Under the pieces are notes generated by a model. That model was not told the origin of the DNA and ran no database searches. It saw nothing but the letters and a program-made list of their open reading frames with translations. DNA of 64,000 nt from assembly GCA_040766585.1 (NCBI GenBank), contig JAXGQE010000003.1:1-64000 (forward strand), read 5' to 3'. How positions within the stretch are numbered: the stretch's first letter is position 1; every line of letters begins with the position of its first letter. The position numbers were made by a program, and so were the translations under genes. The stretch is from JAXGQE01 sp040766585. Its GTDB lineage: Bacteria > Bacillota > SLNR01. Positions 43,138-52,183 of the stretch are shown here, one piece after another.

Positions 43138-44383
43138 CCTGGTAATGGACCGACTGGCTCAACAACAAGATGATCTGGTAGAAATTATCCGTGCCCTGGT
43201 GGCTTTTCCCAGCATGTACGGGCAGGAAAGGGAAGCGCAGCAATATTTCGCAAACCGTCTGGCAGAGCTGGGCGGGGAGGTGGATCTGTGGGAGCCGGAT
43301 GCAGGAATACTGAAAGAACACCCTGCGTATACCAGTTCTCGGGAAGATTTCAGTAACAGTCCCGTTCAGGTTACTCGATTCAAGGGAGCCGGTGGAGGAC
43401 GTTCGCTGCTTCTTTGCGGTCACATGGATGTAGTTCCGCCGGGCAGCGGGAAATGGAGCATGGATCCGTGGCAGGGCGAATTTAAAGATGGAAAGATTTA
43501 CGGCCGTGGCACTGCAGACATGAAAGGAGGTTTAGGCGCCGTATACCTGGCGTTGAAAACCATCATTCAAAGTGGAATCCGGCTGAAAGGAGATGTCTTC
43601 TTTGCCACTACTGTGGACGAAGAATGCGGCAGTACCGGTGCATTGGCTGTTCTGGAGAGAGGATATCGAGCCGATGCCTGCCTGATCCCAGAGCCTACAG
43701 GATTGGAGCTGTACACCGCCACCACCGGCAGCGTATGGTTTCGGATCCGGGTACCCGGCAAAGCAGCTCATGCCGGTATGGCATACAAAGGGGTCAATGC
43801 CATCTACAAGAGCATCAAGGTCATTGAATCACTGCGGGAACTGGAAGAAGACCGGCGCATTCGCCTGATGCACCCTTTGTACACCGATCTTCCCATACCA
43901 TTTTGCCTGAATGTCAACACAATCGCTGCCGGTTCCTGGCCGGCAGTAGTTCCGCCGGAAGCCATTTTGGAAGGACGAATGGGTGTTTCTCCCGATGAAA
44001 CGATTGAGGAAGCCAGAGCCGAACTGGAAAATGCATTGGCCATGTGTGCGGCAGGGGATCCCTGGCTGAAAGATCATCCGCCGGAGGTGGAGTACATGCC
44101 GTGCCGGTGGAACAGCGGGTACATACCGGAAGATCATCCCTTCACGCAAATACTTAAAACATCTGTGGAGGAATTCTGCAATGCACCGGCGAAAATAAGC
44201 GGCATGGGACCGTGTTCCGATTCCGGGACTTTTATCCGATTCGGGGATATACCGGCCGTGAATTTTGGGCCTCGTTCCATGGCTATGGCTCATCAAACCG
44301 ATGAACATGTCGATGTGGATAGTGCCATGAAGGTTGCTCAGGTCACAGCATCGGTTCTCATGGAGTGGTGTGGAGTCGACTGA
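43118..44383 (+). CDS. M20 family deacylase/peptidase (ArgE/DapE type)
   Basis: A 421-residue di-zinc hydrolase. It shows LLLCGHMDVVPPGSG (first zinc histidine and aspartate), YGRGTADMKGG (bridging aspartate), TVDEECGSTGA (catalytic and ligand glutamates) and KAAHAGMAYKGVNA in the lid domain. ArgE, DapE and succinyl-diaminopimelate enzymes share this order. The GTG at 43118 follows AAGGGGG and overlaps the GcvPB-like gene by 20 bases, so it belongs to the same operon as its last gene. It may release an amino acid that the GcvP-like proteins then process. Confidence 0.9.
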   Translation: MTKSNHDLVMDRLAQQQDDLVEIIRALVAFPSMYGQEREAQQYFANRLAELGGEVDLWEPDAGILKEHPAYTSSREDFSNSPVQVTRFKGAGGGRSLLLCGHMDVVPPGSGKWSMDPWQGEFKDGKIYGRGTADMKGGLGAVYLALKTIIQSGIRLKGDVFFATTVDEECGSTGALAVLERGYRADACLIPEPTGLELYTATTGSVWFRIRVPGKAAHAGMAYKGVNAIYKSIKVIESLRELEEDRRIRLMHPLYTDLPIPFCLNVNTIAAGSWPAVVPPEAILEGRMGVSPDETIEEARAELENALAMCAAGDPWLKDHPPEVEYMPCRWNSGYIPEDHPFTQILKTSVEEFCNAPAKISGMGPCSDSGTFIRFGDIPAVNFGPRSMAMAHQTDEHVDVDSAMKVAQVTASVLMEWCGVD

Positions 44384-44682
44384 GAGGAGTCAATCGGCAG
44401 GAGTGTTGGTCTTAGCGTGCTGAGATTCTCAGAAGAGTGACTGACTCGGATTCAATCTGCAACGGGACTTATGTATCAGCGTCAGCCAACGCGGAATGAT
44501 ATTGGCATCATCGAGCCAGATACTGACCGGGAGTGGACCCTGCCTTCAGTACCGTGGGGCAGGGTTCTTGATTTGGAGGCGGATCTATTGATCTAGATGC
44601 TGCTTCTGCAGACTAGAATCCGGCTTAGAGAGATACGAGGCTGAACGAGACGAGAGATAGATTATATCAAGGAGGAGAAAGA
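44384..44682. other. 299-base intergenic region
   Basis: It holds the operon terminator (44537-44574). No gene or clear promoter is seen in the rest. Confidence 0.5.
44537..44574 (+). terminator. Terminator of the SDR-to-M20 operon
   Basis: Stem ACCCTGCC / GGCAGGGT with a 13-base loop followed by TTCTTGATTT. Confidence 0.65.
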
Positions 44683-45474
44683 ATGAAAATTGTTCGTTTT
44701 GAAGTGAATGGGAAAGCAGTATACGGTATCCATGAAGATGGGAAATATTGGGGGATTGAAGGATGTCCATACGGAGAATGGACACGAACTGAGACAGCCT
44801 ATGATCCGGAGTCTGTAAAACTTCTGGCACCGGTTGCACCAAAGCACTTGATTGCTGTCGGCAAAAGCTATCGTAAGCATATCGACGAAATGGCCAAGCG
44901 TCATGGATCTGAGGCGGATTATCCCGTGCTTCCGATTCTCTTTTTTGAGGCACCTGGTTCCATTGTTGCGTGCGGAGATTCAATCGTCCTGCCTCCAGAA
45001 GGAACCTGTCAACATGTGGATCTAGAAGGTGAACTGGCCATTGTCATTGGGAAAAAAGCAAGAAATGTAAGCAAAGAAGAGGCGCTGGACCATGTTTTGG
45101 GATACGCTGTGGCCAATGATGTATCGGCTCGAGGCATACCGGATATTGGTGGTCTGTGGGGGGTCGGTCTCAGCAAATCACTGGATACTTTTACTCCCGT
45201 AGGACCCTGGATTGAAACTGAAGTAGGGGATCCCAATAATTTGAGGCTTGTCACTCGAGTTAATGGGGAAATTGCTCAAGACTCCAATACCGGGGATATG
45301 ATTTTCACAGTGCAAGACTACGTCAGCTATGCTTCTAGTCGAATTACCCTGCATCCCGGGGATGTAATCATCACCGGTACACCGGAAGGAGTACGACCGG
45401 TAAAAGAAGGGGATCTCATCGAAATTTCCATTGACAACATCGGTACTTTATCCAATCGAGTTGTCCGAGGATAA
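44683..45474 (+). CDS. Fumarylacetoacetate hydrolase (FAH) family protein
   Basis: A 263-residue metal-dependent enzyme of the FAH superfamily. The metal ligands are visible as VDLEGELAIVIG (E-x-E) and ANDVSARG (aspartate), with the C-terminal ITGTPEGV loop. Members cleave C-C bonds in diketo acids, decarboxylate oxaloacetate or hydrolyse acylpyruvates. The short size fits acylpyruvase or oxaloacetate decarboxylase-type members. The start is 8 bases after AAGGAGGAG. It heads a group with an M24 peptidase and an aminotransferase on the same strand. Confidence 0.9.
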   Translation: MKIVRFEVNGKAVYGIHEDGKYWGIEGCPYGEWTRTETAYDPESVKLLAPVAPKHLIAVGKSYRKHIDEMAKRHGSEADYPVLPILFFEAPGSIVACGDSIVLPPEGTCQHVDLEGELAIVIGKKARNVSKEEALDHVLGYAVANDVSARGIPDIGGLWGVGLSKSLDTFTPVGPWIETEVGDPNNLRLVTRVNGEIAQDSNTGDMIFTVQDYVSYASSRITLHPGDVIITGTPEGVRPVKEGDLIEISIDNIGTLSNRVVRG

Positions 45475-45508
45475 CAATGGATGATTGATTGAAAAAGGAG
45501 GGGTGACA

Positions 45509-46591
45509 GTGAACCAGAAATATCTGGACAGACTGGTCAAAGAATTGAACAAAACGGATTTCGAGGCCGTTCTGATTACACCTTCTGCTGAATTCTTGTT
45601 TTTAGTGGGACATTCACCATCTGTGGGGGAGCGATTTGAAGGTCTGTTTGTCCTGAAAGACGGTCGGTATTTCCACATATGTCCGCTGCTTTCGCAAGAG
45701 GAGATGGGCGAAATCTTCGGAGAAGAGAATGTCTACGCCTGGAGCGACGGGGACGGGTATCTGGATACCGTGGCAAAATGTGCTAAACAATACGACCTTT
45801 GGGGAAAAACTGTAGCTGTCAACCAGCATGCGAAGGCCTTTCATGTACTGGAAATTGAGTCTGCCGGGATCATGACCTTCGCTTCGGGCCAAATCCTGAT
45901 GGAAGAGATGCGAATTATTAAAGATGTGGAAGAGATGGAAAATCTTCGAATTGCCTCCAGATTGGCCGATGAGGTATTTCTGGACCTATTGAAATTCATT
46001 CGGCCGGGGATGACGGAGAAAACCATCAAAGACAAAATTCGATTATGTTTTGCTGACAGAGGTGTTCGGGGGGATGGCCAGGTAGCATCCGGGCCCAACG
46101 CCTCGAAACCGCATTACAATGTCTACAGCAGAACAATTCAGGAACAGGATCTGGTTCTTATGGACTACGGGTGTGTCTACAATGGGATGTATTCCGATAT
46201 CACCCGAACCGTTTTTGTTGGAGAGCCCACCGAAAAGCAGAGAAAAGTCTATGAAATTGTCAAACGTGCCAACGAAGCAGCCATTGATTATGTATCGGTG
46301 GGGAAGAGAGCCTGCGATGTGGATGCCGTCGCCCGGGGAATCATCGCTGCGGAAGGATACGGGGAGTATTTCCTCAGTCGATTGGGACATGGCATCGGGT
46401 ATGCCAATCATGAAGCTCCCGACATTAAGGGCAGCAACTCCAGAATTCTGGAGACAGGGATGGCATTCAGCATTGAACCGGGCATCTATCTTCCTGGAGA
46501 ATTCGGAGTACGTATTGAAGACATCTTATTAATGGGGCCCGATGGGGTTGAAATACTGAATCAAGTCAGCAAGGAATTGATCATCGTATAA
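45509..46591 (+). CDS. M24 family Xaa-Pro peptidase
   Basis: A 360-residue cytosolic metallopeptidase with a creatinase-like N-terminal domain (residues 1-130) and a pita-bread catalytic domain. All five metal ligands can be seen: MDYG, SDITRT, GHGIGYANHE, SIEPGIY and RIEDI. It should remove N-terminal residues before proline (aminopeptidase P or prolidase type). The start is GTG 7 bases after AAGGAGG. It lies 35 bases after the FAH-family gene and 43 bases before the aminotransferase. Confidence 0.93.
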   Translation: MNQKYLDRLVKELNKTDFEAVLITPSAEFLFLVGHSPSVGERFEGLFVLKDGRYFHICPLLSQEEMGEIFGEENVYAWSDGDGYLDTVAKCAKQYDLWGKTVAVNQHAKAFHVLEIESAGIMTFASGQILMEEMRIIKDVEEMENLRIASRLADEVFLDLLKFIRPGMTEKTIKDKIRLCFADRGVRGDGQVASGPNASKPHYNVYSRTIQEQDLVLMDYGCVYNGMYSDITRTVFVGEPTEKQRKVYEIVKRANEAAIDYVSVGKRACDVDAVARGIIAAEGYGEYFLSRLGHGIGYANHEAPDIKGSNSRILETGMAFSIEPGIYLPGEFGVRIEDILLMGPDGVEILNQVSKELIIV

Positions 46592-46633
46592 CTGCAAAGA
46601 AAGAAGCAGTGAAGAGAAAAAGGAGGAGAAACC

Positions 46634-47836
46634 ATGTTTGATGTAAAGAAAATGTTTGATCCGGCACTATCATCGTATACCCCACCAAAATCAGCTGCAT
46701 ATTCCAGTTGGGGGGACCCGAACACCATCAGTTTGTCCGGTGGTTATCCGGATCCACAGTATTATCCTTGGGAGCTGATCGGCAAACTGGCCATGGAAGC
46801 ACTGAAAGAAGACTATCCGCGGATTCTGGCGTACGGAATGCCCAATGGGTTTCCGGAACTGCGGGCATGGGTTGCTGAGCATTCCAAGAAAAATCAAGTC
46901 AATGTCACACCCGATCAAGTGGTTATCTGCGATGGATCCACAGAAACAATGAGCCTTATCGCACGTCTGGTACTTCAACCGGGAGACTGCATGGTCATGG
47001 AAGCTCCTTCGTATTCCGGTGCGGTTACTTCTTTTAAAATGAGCGGAGCCCATGTAGAACAGATTGATATGGACGGAGATGGCATTGATATCGTAAAGCT
47101 GGAAGCCTATGCTAAAGAATGCCAGGCATCCGGGAAAGTTCTGAAGTTGGTTTATATTATGCCCAACTATCACAATCCTCTTGGCACCAGTACTTCGGTT
47201 GAACGTCGAAAAGAACTGGTGGCGCTGGCACAGAAATATGGCTTTTTGATTTTGGAAGACGATGCCTATATCGAATTTCGATATGAGGGCGAACGGCTGC
47301 CTTCCATTCAAGCGTTCGACACCGAAGGCCATGTAATCTATACCAGCACTTTTTCCAAGCCGCTGGCTCCCGGACTGCGTTTAGCCTGGATAACTGCAAC
47401 GCCTGAAGTGGCACAAGCATTGGCAAAGGTTAAAGGATCCCTCAATATGAGTGCCAACCATCTGGGTCAGGCTATTGCTTTGAGGTACTGCACGCAAGGC
47501 CATATGTACGAGCATATTGAAAAAATGAATAAACTGTATAAAATGAAAAAGGACCTGATGCTGGATACTTTGGAAAAGAACATGCCGGATTTTGTTACAT
47601 GGACAAAACCTTCCGGCGGATTCTTCCTCTGGATGGAAATAGAAGAAGGTCGGGTCGACGGAATTGAACTGCTGAAAGAAACCAATGGCAAAGTATCGTA
47701 CCGTCCGGGCGACAGCTTCTACACTACCCAGCAGGGGCTCAACAAGCTTCGCCTTTGCTTCACATTCGAACCGGCAGAAAAAATTGAAAAAGGTATCATC
47801 ATGTTGGCGGATGCAGTGAAAAAGCTAGCGAAATAA
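46634..47836 (+). CDS. PLP-dependent aminotransferase (class I/II, 2-aminoadipate/LysN type)
   Basis: A 400-residue aminotransferase of fold type I. Visible are CDGSTETMSLIARL (cofactor loop), MPNYHNPLGTSTSVERR, LEDDAYIEFRY (pyridine-nitrogen aspartate) and TSTFSKPLAPGLRLAW with the PLP lysine, plus a C-terminal arginine in NKLRLCFTF. This subgroup acts on aromatic, branched or 2-aminoadipate substrates. The start follows AAGGAGG by 8 bases. It likely makes the 2-oxo acid that the VorBA-like enzyme downstream oxidises. Confidence 0.92.
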   Translation: MFDVKKMFDPALSSYTPPKSAAYSSWGDPNTISLSGGYPDPQYYPWELIGKLAMEALKEDYPRILAYGMPNGFPELRAWVAEHSKKNQVNVTPDQVVICDGSTETMSLIARLVLQPGDCMVMEAPSYSGAVTSFKMSGAHVEQIDMDGDGIDIVKLEAYAKECQASGKVLKLVYIMPNYHNPLGTSTSVERRKELVALAQKYGFLILEDDAYIEFRYEGERLPSIQAFDTEGHVIYTSTFSKPLAPGLRLAWITATPEVAQALAKVKGSLNMSANHLGQAIALRYCTQGHMYEHIEKMNKLYKMKKDLMLDTLEKNMPDFVTWTKPSGGFFLWMEIEEGRVDGIELLKETNGKVSYRPGDSFYTTQQGLNKLRLCFTFEPAEKIEKGIIMLADAVKKLAK

Positions 47837-47843
47837 ATGACAG

Positions 47844-47871
47844 CAGGACCCTGGTTCAGGGTCCTGTTTTC
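47844..47871 (+). terminator. Rho-independent terminator
   Basis: Perfect 10-bp stem CAGGACCCTG / CAGGGTCCTG with a 3-base loop followed by TTTTC, ending the aminotransferase transcript. Confidence 0.9.
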
Positions 47872-47873
47872 AA

Positions 47874-48161
47874 TCAAGGCAATTCTTTATCGGCGCTGTC
47901 GGAGAAAAAGCCAATATCAAAGTCAATGTGATCATCCATAGTCCGCAGCTGCCAAAGCATATGCCGATAGCTGCGGGCCTCTTTTTCACGATGGTCTTTC
48001 AAAAGAAGCTGCCGAGTAATACTATCCCTGGAGGATCTCTGCTGCTGCAGGCCTGAAATTGGCTTCGCAAATGCTGCCGACCGGCTGGAAATCGTTCTGC
48101 CGAGAGTATGAACAAAGGTGTCGCGAGAGCCATGGAGATCCTTTGCATTCTGGTTTGCCAT
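47874..48161 (-). CDS. Hypothetical protein, 95 aa
   Basis: I do not recognise a family. The protein is small and hydrophilic, with many arginines and histidines (SYRHMLWQLRTMDDHIDFDI), no cysteine, and no membrane helix. It is well supported as a gene: AGGAGGTG lies 7 bases before the ATG, and a near-consensus sigma-A promoter (48195-48223) precedes it. It is transcribed against its neighbours, between the aminotransferase and the oxidoreductase genes, and could be a regulator or a stress protein; nothing shows which. Confidence 0.7.
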   Translation of the reverse strand: MANQNAKDLHGSRDTFVHTLGRTISSRSAAFAKPISGLQQQRSSRDSITRQLLLKDHREKEARSYRHMLWQLRTMDDHIDFDIGFFSDSADKELP

Positions 48162-48194
48162 GGGAACGCACCTCCTCCAATCATTATATGTTTA

Positions 48195-48223
48195 ATAATA
48201 CAGAAAAATGCATATTGTGTCAA
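48195..48223 (-). promoter_or_regulatory. Strong sigma-A promoter for the 95-aa gene
   Basis: On the minus strand TTGACA (48218-48223) and TATTAT (48195-48200) are 17 bases apart, close to consensus. The start codon is 34 bases downstream of the -10 box. Confidence 0.75.
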
Positions 48224-48379
48224 ATTCTGATGAGCGCCGCACGATGAGAACCATAGAGTATGAATGATTTATCCAGGGGCTATCGACTGCAAGAAGAAAA
48301 TTTTGACCCAGTCAGAGTCTGCAGGATTTCGCAGGATGCAAGGCGAAAAAAATACCATCAAACGAAGGAGGTCGAAAAG

Positions 48380-49438
48380 ATGGGAAAAGTGCTCATGAAG
48401 GGTAACGAAGCCATTGCAGAAGCAGCCATTCGTGCTGGCTGCCGCTATTTCTTCGGTTATCCGATCACGCCACAAAATGAGATCCCCGAATATTTGTCCC
48501 GTGAACTACCGCGTCACGGGGGGGTATTCATTCAGGCAGAAAGTGAAGTAGCAGCCATCAATATGCTGCACGGAGGAGGGTCCACAGGGAAACGCTGTAT
48601 GACATCTTCTTCTGCGTGCGGGATTAGCCTGAAATCGGAAGGAATATCATACATAGCCGCTGCTGAAGTTCCCTGCGTTATTGTGGATATGTCGAGACTG
48701 GGTCCGGGAATGGGAGGTATGCAGCCCACCCAGAGTTCATACCGGCAGGCGACCCGTGGCGGAGGTCACGGTGGATACCGCAGCATCGTTTTTTGTCCCG
48801 GGACCATCCAGGAAGCATTTGATATGATGTATGAGGCATTTGCTGCAGCTGACAAATACAGGATGATATCATATATTTATGCGGATGGGCTGATCGGGCA
48901 GGTTATGGAACCGGTTATACTGAGAGATCCGGTGGATGTGGATGCATTGCCCAAAGTAGGATGGGGAATGACCGGACGGCATGGCCGCGCCAAAGGAAAT
49001 TACATTAACTCTTCCATGGATCCTGATCGCTATGAACGGTTAATTCATGAGAAATATGAAGCCATCAAAAAAGATATGCAAAAATGGAAAGCATCTGATT
49101 TGGATGATTGTGAGTATGTAGTGACGGCCTTTGGCACTGTCGGAAGAATAGCAGAACATGCTATGAAGAAATTTAAAGAGAAGACAGGCCTGAAGATCGG
49201 ATTCCTGCGGCCGCTGATTGCCTGGCCTTTCCCCGTGGATGGATATGCGAAAATACCGGATAGCTGCAAAAAAGTGCTGGTCATTGAAGCCAACGATGGG
49301 CAAATGCTGGAAGATGTACTGATTACTCTTCAGGGAAGAGTTCCTGTTGCTTTTGAAGGAACATACGGAAGCCTGATGCCCAGTGTGGAACAGGTTACGG
49401 CTATGCTGGAGAGACAGTTTGGAGAGGAGGTGCAGTAA
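48380..49438 (+). CDS. vorB: 2-oxoacid:ferredoxin oxidoreductase alpha subunit (VorB/KorA type)
   Basis: A 352-residue subunit of a thiamine-diphosphate enzyme that oxidises 2-oxo acids to acyl-CoA and CO2 with ferredoxin as acceptor. It contains the pyrimidine-binding domain, starting KGNEAIAEAAIRAGCRYFFG and continuing YPITPQNEIPEYL, the glutamate in QAESEVAAINMLHGG, and a C-terminal domain with GFLRPLIAWPFP. Length and sequence style match VorB (branched-chain 2-oxo acids) or KorA (2-oxoglutarate); the choice is not certain. The start follows AAGGAGG by 8 bases. The beta subunit gene starts immediately after its stop. Confidence 0.9.
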   Translation: MGKVLMKGNEAIAEAAIRAGCRYFFGYPITPQNEIPEYLSRELPRHGGVFIQAESEVAAINMLHGGGSTGKRCMTSSSACGISLKSEGISYIAAAEVPCVIVDMSRLGPGMGGMQPTQSSYRQATRGGGHGGYRSIVFCPGTIQEAFDMMYEAFAAADKYRMISYIYADGLIGQVMEPVILRDPVDVDALPKVGWGMTGRHGRAKGNYINSSMDPDRYERLIHEKYEAIKKDMQKWKASDLDDCEYVVTAFGTVGRIAEHAMKKFKEKTGLKIGFLRPLIAWPFPVDGYAKIPDSCKKVLVIEANDGQMLEDVLITLQGRVPVAFEGTYGSLMPSVEQVTAMLERQFGEEVQ

Positions 49439-50191
49439 GTGGAACAAGTATATTCATGGCCGAGAGTATTATTTGATGTGAAATTTTCATTTTGTCCGGG
49501 CTGCACCCATGGAATCGCCCATAAATTGATTGCCCAGGTCATTGAAGAATTGGAAATTGAAGATCGTACTATCGGTGTCGATGGAAATGGATGCAGCAAT
49601 GTGGTATATATGAACATAGACAATATATTTGCCGCCCACGGCAGAGGACCAGCTATGGCTACCGGGATCAAAGCATGCCAGCCGGATGAAATCGTCTTCA
49701 GCTACCAGGGGGATGGAGACTGTGCCTCCATCGGGGCGGCGGAAATCATTCATGCAGCAGGCCGGGGAGAAAACATCACCGTCTTTATGCTGAACAATGG
49801 GGTGTTCGCCATGACAGGGGGCCAGAAGGCACCGACGACACTTCTAGGGCAAAAAACTTCAACAACCCAGGATGGAAGGGACGCCCGCCGAGACGGATAC
49901 CCGATCAAAGAGGCGGAACTGCTTTCCATGGTACCCGGAGCCACCTATATTGCTCGCGGTGCGTTGAACAGTCCGGCCAATATTCTCAAAGCGAAAGGGT
50001 ACATCAAAAAGGCATTCCAGGTTCAGATTGAAAACAAGGGATTCAGTTTTGTTGAATTGCTGTCAGCATGCCCCACCAACTGGGGATTAACTCCAAAAGA
50101 AGCCCTGCAGAGAATTGAAGATGAAATGATCCCGTATTTTCCACTGGGTGAAATCCTGGTGGACGGAAAACGAGTCAAAGACTGCGACTGA
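49439..50191 (+). CDS. vorA: 2-oxoacid:ferredoxin oxidoreductase beta subunit (VorA/KorB type)
   Basis: A 250-residue subunit carrying the thiamine-diphosphate-binding fold: FCPGCTHGIAHKLI at the start, AHGRGPAMATGIK, and GDGDCASIGAAEIIHAAGRG through to the metal-binding NNGVFAMTGGQ. It pairs with the preceding alpha subunit; the GTG start directly abuts that stop codon. The usual gamma subunit and ferredoxin-like delta subunit are not in this operon, which ends at a strong terminator (50212-50247). The missing parts may be encoded elsewhere. Confidence 0.9.
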   Translation: MEQVYSWPRVLFDVKFSFCPGCTHGIAHKLIAQVIEELEIEDRTIGVDGNGCSNVVYMNIDNIFAAHGRGPAMATGIKACQPDEIVFSYQGDGDCASIGAAEIIHAAGRGENITVFMLNNGVFAMTGGQKAPTTLLGQKTSTTQDGRDARRDGYPIKEAELLSMVPGATYIARGALNSPANILKAKGYIKKAFQVQIENKGFSFVELLSACPTNWGLTPKEALQRIEDEMIPYFPLGEILVDGKRVKDCD

Positions 50192-50211
50192 TTCTGTCAA
50201 AAGAATGCATA

Positions 50212-50247
50212 AAGCAAACACCCCGGAAATTCCGGGGTGTTTGCTTT
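50212..50247. terminator. Strong bidirectional terminator
   Basis: A 16-bp stem AAGCAAACACCCCGGA / TCCGGGGTGTTTGCTT with a short loop separates the converging vorBA and LPXTG protein genes. Confidence 0.93.
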
Positions 50248-50287
50248 ATCTCTTGTGATTAGAATCTGTCATCAAAAAGATTCAGAT

Positions 50288-52102
50288 TTAGTCTTCTCGT
50301 TTCCGGGACACGTAGTATCCGGCTGCCATAACGACAAACCCATACAAGCTGATTCCCAGACCGCCGGTATCGGGAAGATCTTCCTTATCCTCGGGATCAT
50401 CTTCACCTTCCGGCTCAACAAGGCCTGCGCCAATCTCGGTACCGCTGAGATCGGTGAGAGCCGGAATGGAATCTGAGCTAATTACGGCCCAGACATATTT
50501 GTTTTCGATATCCACTCCGCTGTCGGAGCAGGCGATCCATTCCGAACCATTCCACCAGTGCAGAACCAGGTCTTCCTCGTTTTCAGGAGTGCCTTCATAA
50601 TATAGATAGATCACCAGTTCTTCGATATCGTTGGGAGAGGTGAGATACACATCTGCATACGAACCAACAGATCCAAAGAGAGAAGTATCCGTTGGGTTTT
50701 CTGCATATTCTCCAACAGTGACAGTCCCCTCACCCGAAGAGACTACAGCATTGACAACGCCGTCGATACCAATGGATTCTCCTTCCATCAGAGCATCGGT
50801 TAACGTGGCAACAGGTGCAGGAGCGTTGGGTTCAGCCAGCAGCCAGGGACTGTAGTCAACGTAATCAGAAACCATTTGCCCGGAAGCATCGGGGTTGGAT
50901 AATGGGTGGAACGGACCGCTGGTATGGCCCCACCAGTTCAAAATCGCGTCTACATTATCAATGATCGGCACATCCGTTTTGCTTCTGAATGAAGCTGTTT
51001 CCACGTACAAACCGTACCCGATATTGTCAGCAATATGATTGCCGCGGAAGATGTTGTTTGTAGTGCAGTAAATACCGCCGCTTTCTATCACGAGAGGGCT
51101 CAGACGCGTTGATGTTTGTGTGGTGGCGTCGGGGATTGATTCTCCACCGTTTCCAGTAATGATATTGCCAGTATATTCATTGGGAGTGTAGACAGGTACA
51201 GGCTCAATTTCACCTACTCGATAATCGTTATCGGATATGCTTTCAATTCCAAGCACATCATTGTCACAGAACACATTATCATAGACTTGATTACCAACAC
51301 CAAGGAGTACTAAACCGGCTTCGTTGTTATGTGAAGTATTGTTGTACACCTCAGAGTTCATGATTCCATCACCAAATAAACCGACTGTGGTGTTTGTGGC
51401 TGTGTTTTCAGATATGGTTGCTGTTTCGCCGCCAAAAAGGATCCCGAATTCGCCAGCCTGGTTAACATGGTTATCCTCGATGATTGTGTCGATTCCATAG
51501 ATATACATGCCGGTCCAATCGATGTTTGTAACGGTATTCTCTTTGAAAGTGTTGCCCACTCCATAGGCTTCAATGCCATACCCGCAATTATTGATGGTGT
51601 TGCCTTGAATCAATGCGTTGAAAGGTGTTTCGGGATCCGGCTCAAAAAGAGGTTCAATGGGCTCGCCCACGGGGGCCAGTGACCCGGTGACATAGATCCC
51701 TGTGTGGCAATCCTGTACGGTAAATCCCTGGATGGTGACATTTTCAGCACCAACTGTAATTCCACCGGCAACGCCGTTTGTGGATAAGTCGGATGGAATC
51801 CAATTACCATCGACGATGGCACCGGATTCTGCCAACAGTGACAACCCGGGCTTGAATACTTGAAAGACCTCATACGTACCCGGAGCTACATGTACTGTGC
51901 CGGAAGCAGCTACGACGTCCACAGCTTGCTGAATGCTGTCGAAATGGGTATACCCATACCCATCGGTGGAAGAATCGAAATCATCATCCACCCATACTTC
52001 GCTGACGAGAGGAGCAGCCATTGCGGTCAGAATGGGAGAAAAAAGCAATGATGCGACTACAAGAGCGAAAACCAGTCTGTTTTTCATGCTGTGCTTGAAC
52101 AT
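50288..52102 (-). CDS. LPXTG-anchored surface protein with parallel beta-helix repeats
   Basis: A 604-residue exported protein. It has a signal peptide (residues about 7-29), a right-handed parallel beta-helix of NosD/pectate-lyase type (repeats such as GFTVQDCHTGIYVTG, NTINNCGYGIEAYG and NTVTNIDWTGMYIYG, roughly residues 40-400), a C-terminal beta domain, an acidic spacer (EPEGEDDPEDKEDLP) and the sorting signal LPDTG followed by a hydrophobic helix and SRKRED. It should be linked to the cell wall by a sortase, which is not in the window. Beta-helix proteins often bind or cut polysaccharides. The ATG at 52102 follows AAGGAGG; a structured leader lies upstream (52128-52183). Confidence 0.9.
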   Translation of the reverse strand: MFKHSMKNRLVFALVVASLLFSPILTAMAAPLVSEVWVDDDFDSSTDGYGYTHFDSIQQAVDVVAASGTVHVAPGTYEVFQVFKPGLSLLAESGAIVDGNWIPSDLSTNGVAGGITVGAENVTIQGFTVQDCHTGIYVTGSLAPVGEPIEPLFEPDPETPFNALIQGNTINNCGYGIEAYGVGNTFKENTVTNIDWTGMYIYGIDTIIEDNHVNQAGEFGILFGGETATISENTATNTTVGLFGDGIMNSEVYNNTSHNNEAGLVLLGVGNQVYDNVFCDNDVLGIESISDNDYRVGEIEPVPVYTPNEYTGNIITGNGGESIPDATTQTSTRLSPLVIESGGIYCTTNNIFRGNHIADNIGYGLYVETASFRSKTDVPIIDNVDAILNWWGHTSGPFHPLSNPDASGQMVSDYVDYSPWLLAEPNAPAPVATLTDALMEGESIGIDGVVNAVVSSGEGTVTVGEYAENPTDTSLFGSVGSYADVYLTSPNDIEELVIYLYYEGTPENEEDLVLHWWNGSEWIACSDSGVDIENKYVWAVISSDSIPALTDLSGTEIGAGLVEPEGEDDPEDKEDLPDTGGLGISLYGFVVMAAGYYVSRKRED

Positions 52103-52127
52103 TGTATTCCTCCTTTTGAGTTTTCGT

Positions 52128-52183
52128 AATGCTCTGCCGATTCGCCTTTGAACCCAAAGATCCGAATCAATTTGGAAAGCATT
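52128..52183 (-). ncRNA. Structured 5' leader of the LPXTG protein gene (candidate)
   Basis: On the minus strand three nested pairings occur: AATGC with GCATT, GATTCG with CGAATC, and CTTTG with CAAAG around a GGTT loop. The element ends about 25 bases before the start codon. It matches no riboswitch class I know; the structure is read by eye only. Confidence 0.3.
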
